From an uncultured Alphaproteobacteria bacterium (GTDB lineage: Bacteria; Pseudomonadota; Alphaproteobacteria; Rs-D84): a DNA stretch of 6,511 nt. Shown here piece by piece: positions 5,648-6,511 of the stretch (its first letter is position 1; each line of letters begins with the position of its first letter). The notes beneath the pieces are model-generated. The model ran no database searches and was not told the DNA's origin. It saw only the letters and a program-made list of their open reading frames with translations. The translations under genes and the position numbers were made by a program. Location of the stretch: positions 1 to 6,511 of the forward strand of contig CALXNF010000028.1 of the NCBI GenBank assembly GCA_944389685.1. Direction: 5' to 3'.

Positions 5648-6511
5648 CTATTTTTTAACAACACGTAAAAACGTCTTTTTGCCTTTCTGAACCATTATTT
5701 CATCAGATGGCTGAATTTCTGATTTCCAATCGGTAATTTTATTACCGTCAATCTGAATGCCACCTTGCTCTATCATACGTCTGGCCTCGGATTTAGACGG
5801 GAACAATTTTATTGCAACCAAAAAGTCAACAATTCCCATAGGCTCTAGCATTTTTAATTCTATGCTTGGTATATTTTCTGTATTTGCACCACCTGCAAAC
5901 AAAGCCGCAGCCGCAGATTCAGCAGCAACCGCAGCTTCATGGCCGTGCGCAATTTCAGTTGCCGCAAAGGCTAAAATTTTCTTTGCTTCATTTAATTCGG
6001 CCCCCTGCAATTTTGACAAGCGCGCAATCTCATTCAGCGGAAGTTCTGTAAATACCTTTAAAAATTTCTCTACCAAATCATCCGGCGTATTACGGAAATA
6101 CTGATAATATTCATATGGTGTTGTTTTTTCTTCGTTTACCCATACTGCATTGCCCGCAGATTTTCCTATTTTTTCACCCTTTGAATCCGTAATTAAAGAA
6201 GTAGACAAAACGAATGCTTCCTTTCCTAACTTTTTACGTATCAGTTCGACACCCATTATGCTGTTACCCCATTGGTCCGCACCACAGAACTGTAGCGTAC
6301 AATTGTACTTATTATATAAAGTTAAAAAATCAACTGCTTGGAAAGTCATATAGTTAAATTCCAAAAACGTCATACCATTTTCCAAACGTCTTTTAACGCT
6401 TTCCATTGATAGCATACGAGGTATCGTAAAATCGGTACCATATTCGCGCAAGAAATCCATATGGCTGTACCCCTTCATCCAATCATAGTTATCAACCATA
6501 ATTGCATCATT
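5648..6511 (-). CDS. tyrS: Tyrosyl-tRNA synthetase, C-terminal part
   Basis: This gene encodes the class I aminoacyl-tRNA synthetase that charges tRNA-Tyr with tyrosine in the cytoplasm. The frame is open to the right edge: four further codons (NDAI) precede the first visible Met at 6499, so that Met is internal and the gene begins outside the window. The 287 visible residues include DNYDW, the tyrosine-pocket stretch FCGADQWGN and the KMSKS-class motif KIGKSAGNAVW (first K near 6172). The last 65 or so residues form an S4 RNA-binding domain (FPSKSEARRMIEQGGIQIDG). The family is about 400-420 residues, so roughly 120-130 N-terminal residues, including the HIGH motif, are missing. The stop is TAG at 5648-5650, followed directly by a hairpin terminator. 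Nothing suggests a frameshift. Confidence 0.96.
   Translation of the reverse strand, partial: NDAIMVDNYDWMKGYSHMDFLREYGTDFTIPRMLSMESVKRRLENGMTFLEFNYMTFQAVDFLTLYNKYNCTLQFCGADQWGNSIMGVELIRKKLGKEAFVLSTSLITDSKGEKIGKSAGNAVWVNEEKTTPYEYYQYFRNTPDDLVEKFLKVFTELPLNEIARLSKLQGAELNEAKKILAFAATEIAHGHEAAVAAESAAAALFAGGANTENIPSIELKMLEPMGIVDFLVAIKLFPSKSEARRMIEQGGIQIDGNKITDWKSEIQPSDEIMVQKGKKTFLRVVKK

Noticed and set aside
5648..6499. A complete 283-residue protein starting at the Met at 6499.
   Set aside because: The frame continues upstream to the window edge with residues that fit TyrS, so this Met is internal.

Overview
The window looks like a chromosomal segment of a low-to-moderate GC alphaproteobacterium. 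The main reasons are the EnvC-type factor and CtpA-type protease, which are neighbours with the same orientation in many Alphaproteobacteria, together with sigma70-like promoters and plain A/T-flanked hairpin terminators. A nifJ-type pyruvate:ferredoxin oxidoreductase suggests anaerobic or fermentative pyruvate metabolism. This fits uncultured gut-type alphaproteobacteria better than aerobic ones, but the lineage is an inference. No rRNA, tRNA, CRISPR array, insertion sequence or attachment site was seen.

Layout, left to right. (1) Positions 1-1024, minus strand: the first 341 codons of nifJ, cut by the window edge, with its own promoter and a good ribosome binding site. (2) 1106-1132: a hairpin terminator that also overlaps the stop codon of ctpA. 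(3) 1131-2588, minus: ctpA, a secreted S41 protease with a PDZ domain and an unusually charged tail. (4) 2755-4466, plus: a two-gene cassette with its own strong promoter (consensus -35, extended -10). It encodes a Fic-fold protein whose catalytic motif is altered (His to Gln, both loop glycines replaced), then an APH/choline-kinase-like phosphotransferase with a complete set of catalytic residues. The two genes overlap by 4 bases (ATGA). (5) 4469-5572, minus: an EnvC-like periplasmic factor with a coiled coil and a degenerate M23/LytM domain. (6) 5628-5643: hairpin terminator of tyrS. (7) 5648-6511, minus: the C-terminal 287 codons of tyrS, running off the right edge.

The minus-strand genes are housekeeping: central carbon metabolism, envelope proteolysis, septal murein hydrolase control and tRNA charging. 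The Fic/kinase cassette stands out. It is the only plus-strand content, it is visibly more AT-rich than most of its surroundings, and it lies exactly between envC and ctpA. Its last stop codon is 2 bases from the envC stop with no terminator evident, so transcripts may overlap. I read it as an accessory islet and as the best candidate here for an undescribed system: a possibly non-catalytic Fic protein translationally coupled to an apparently active small-molecule- or protein-kinase-fold enzyme. Its function cannot be deduced from sequence alone.
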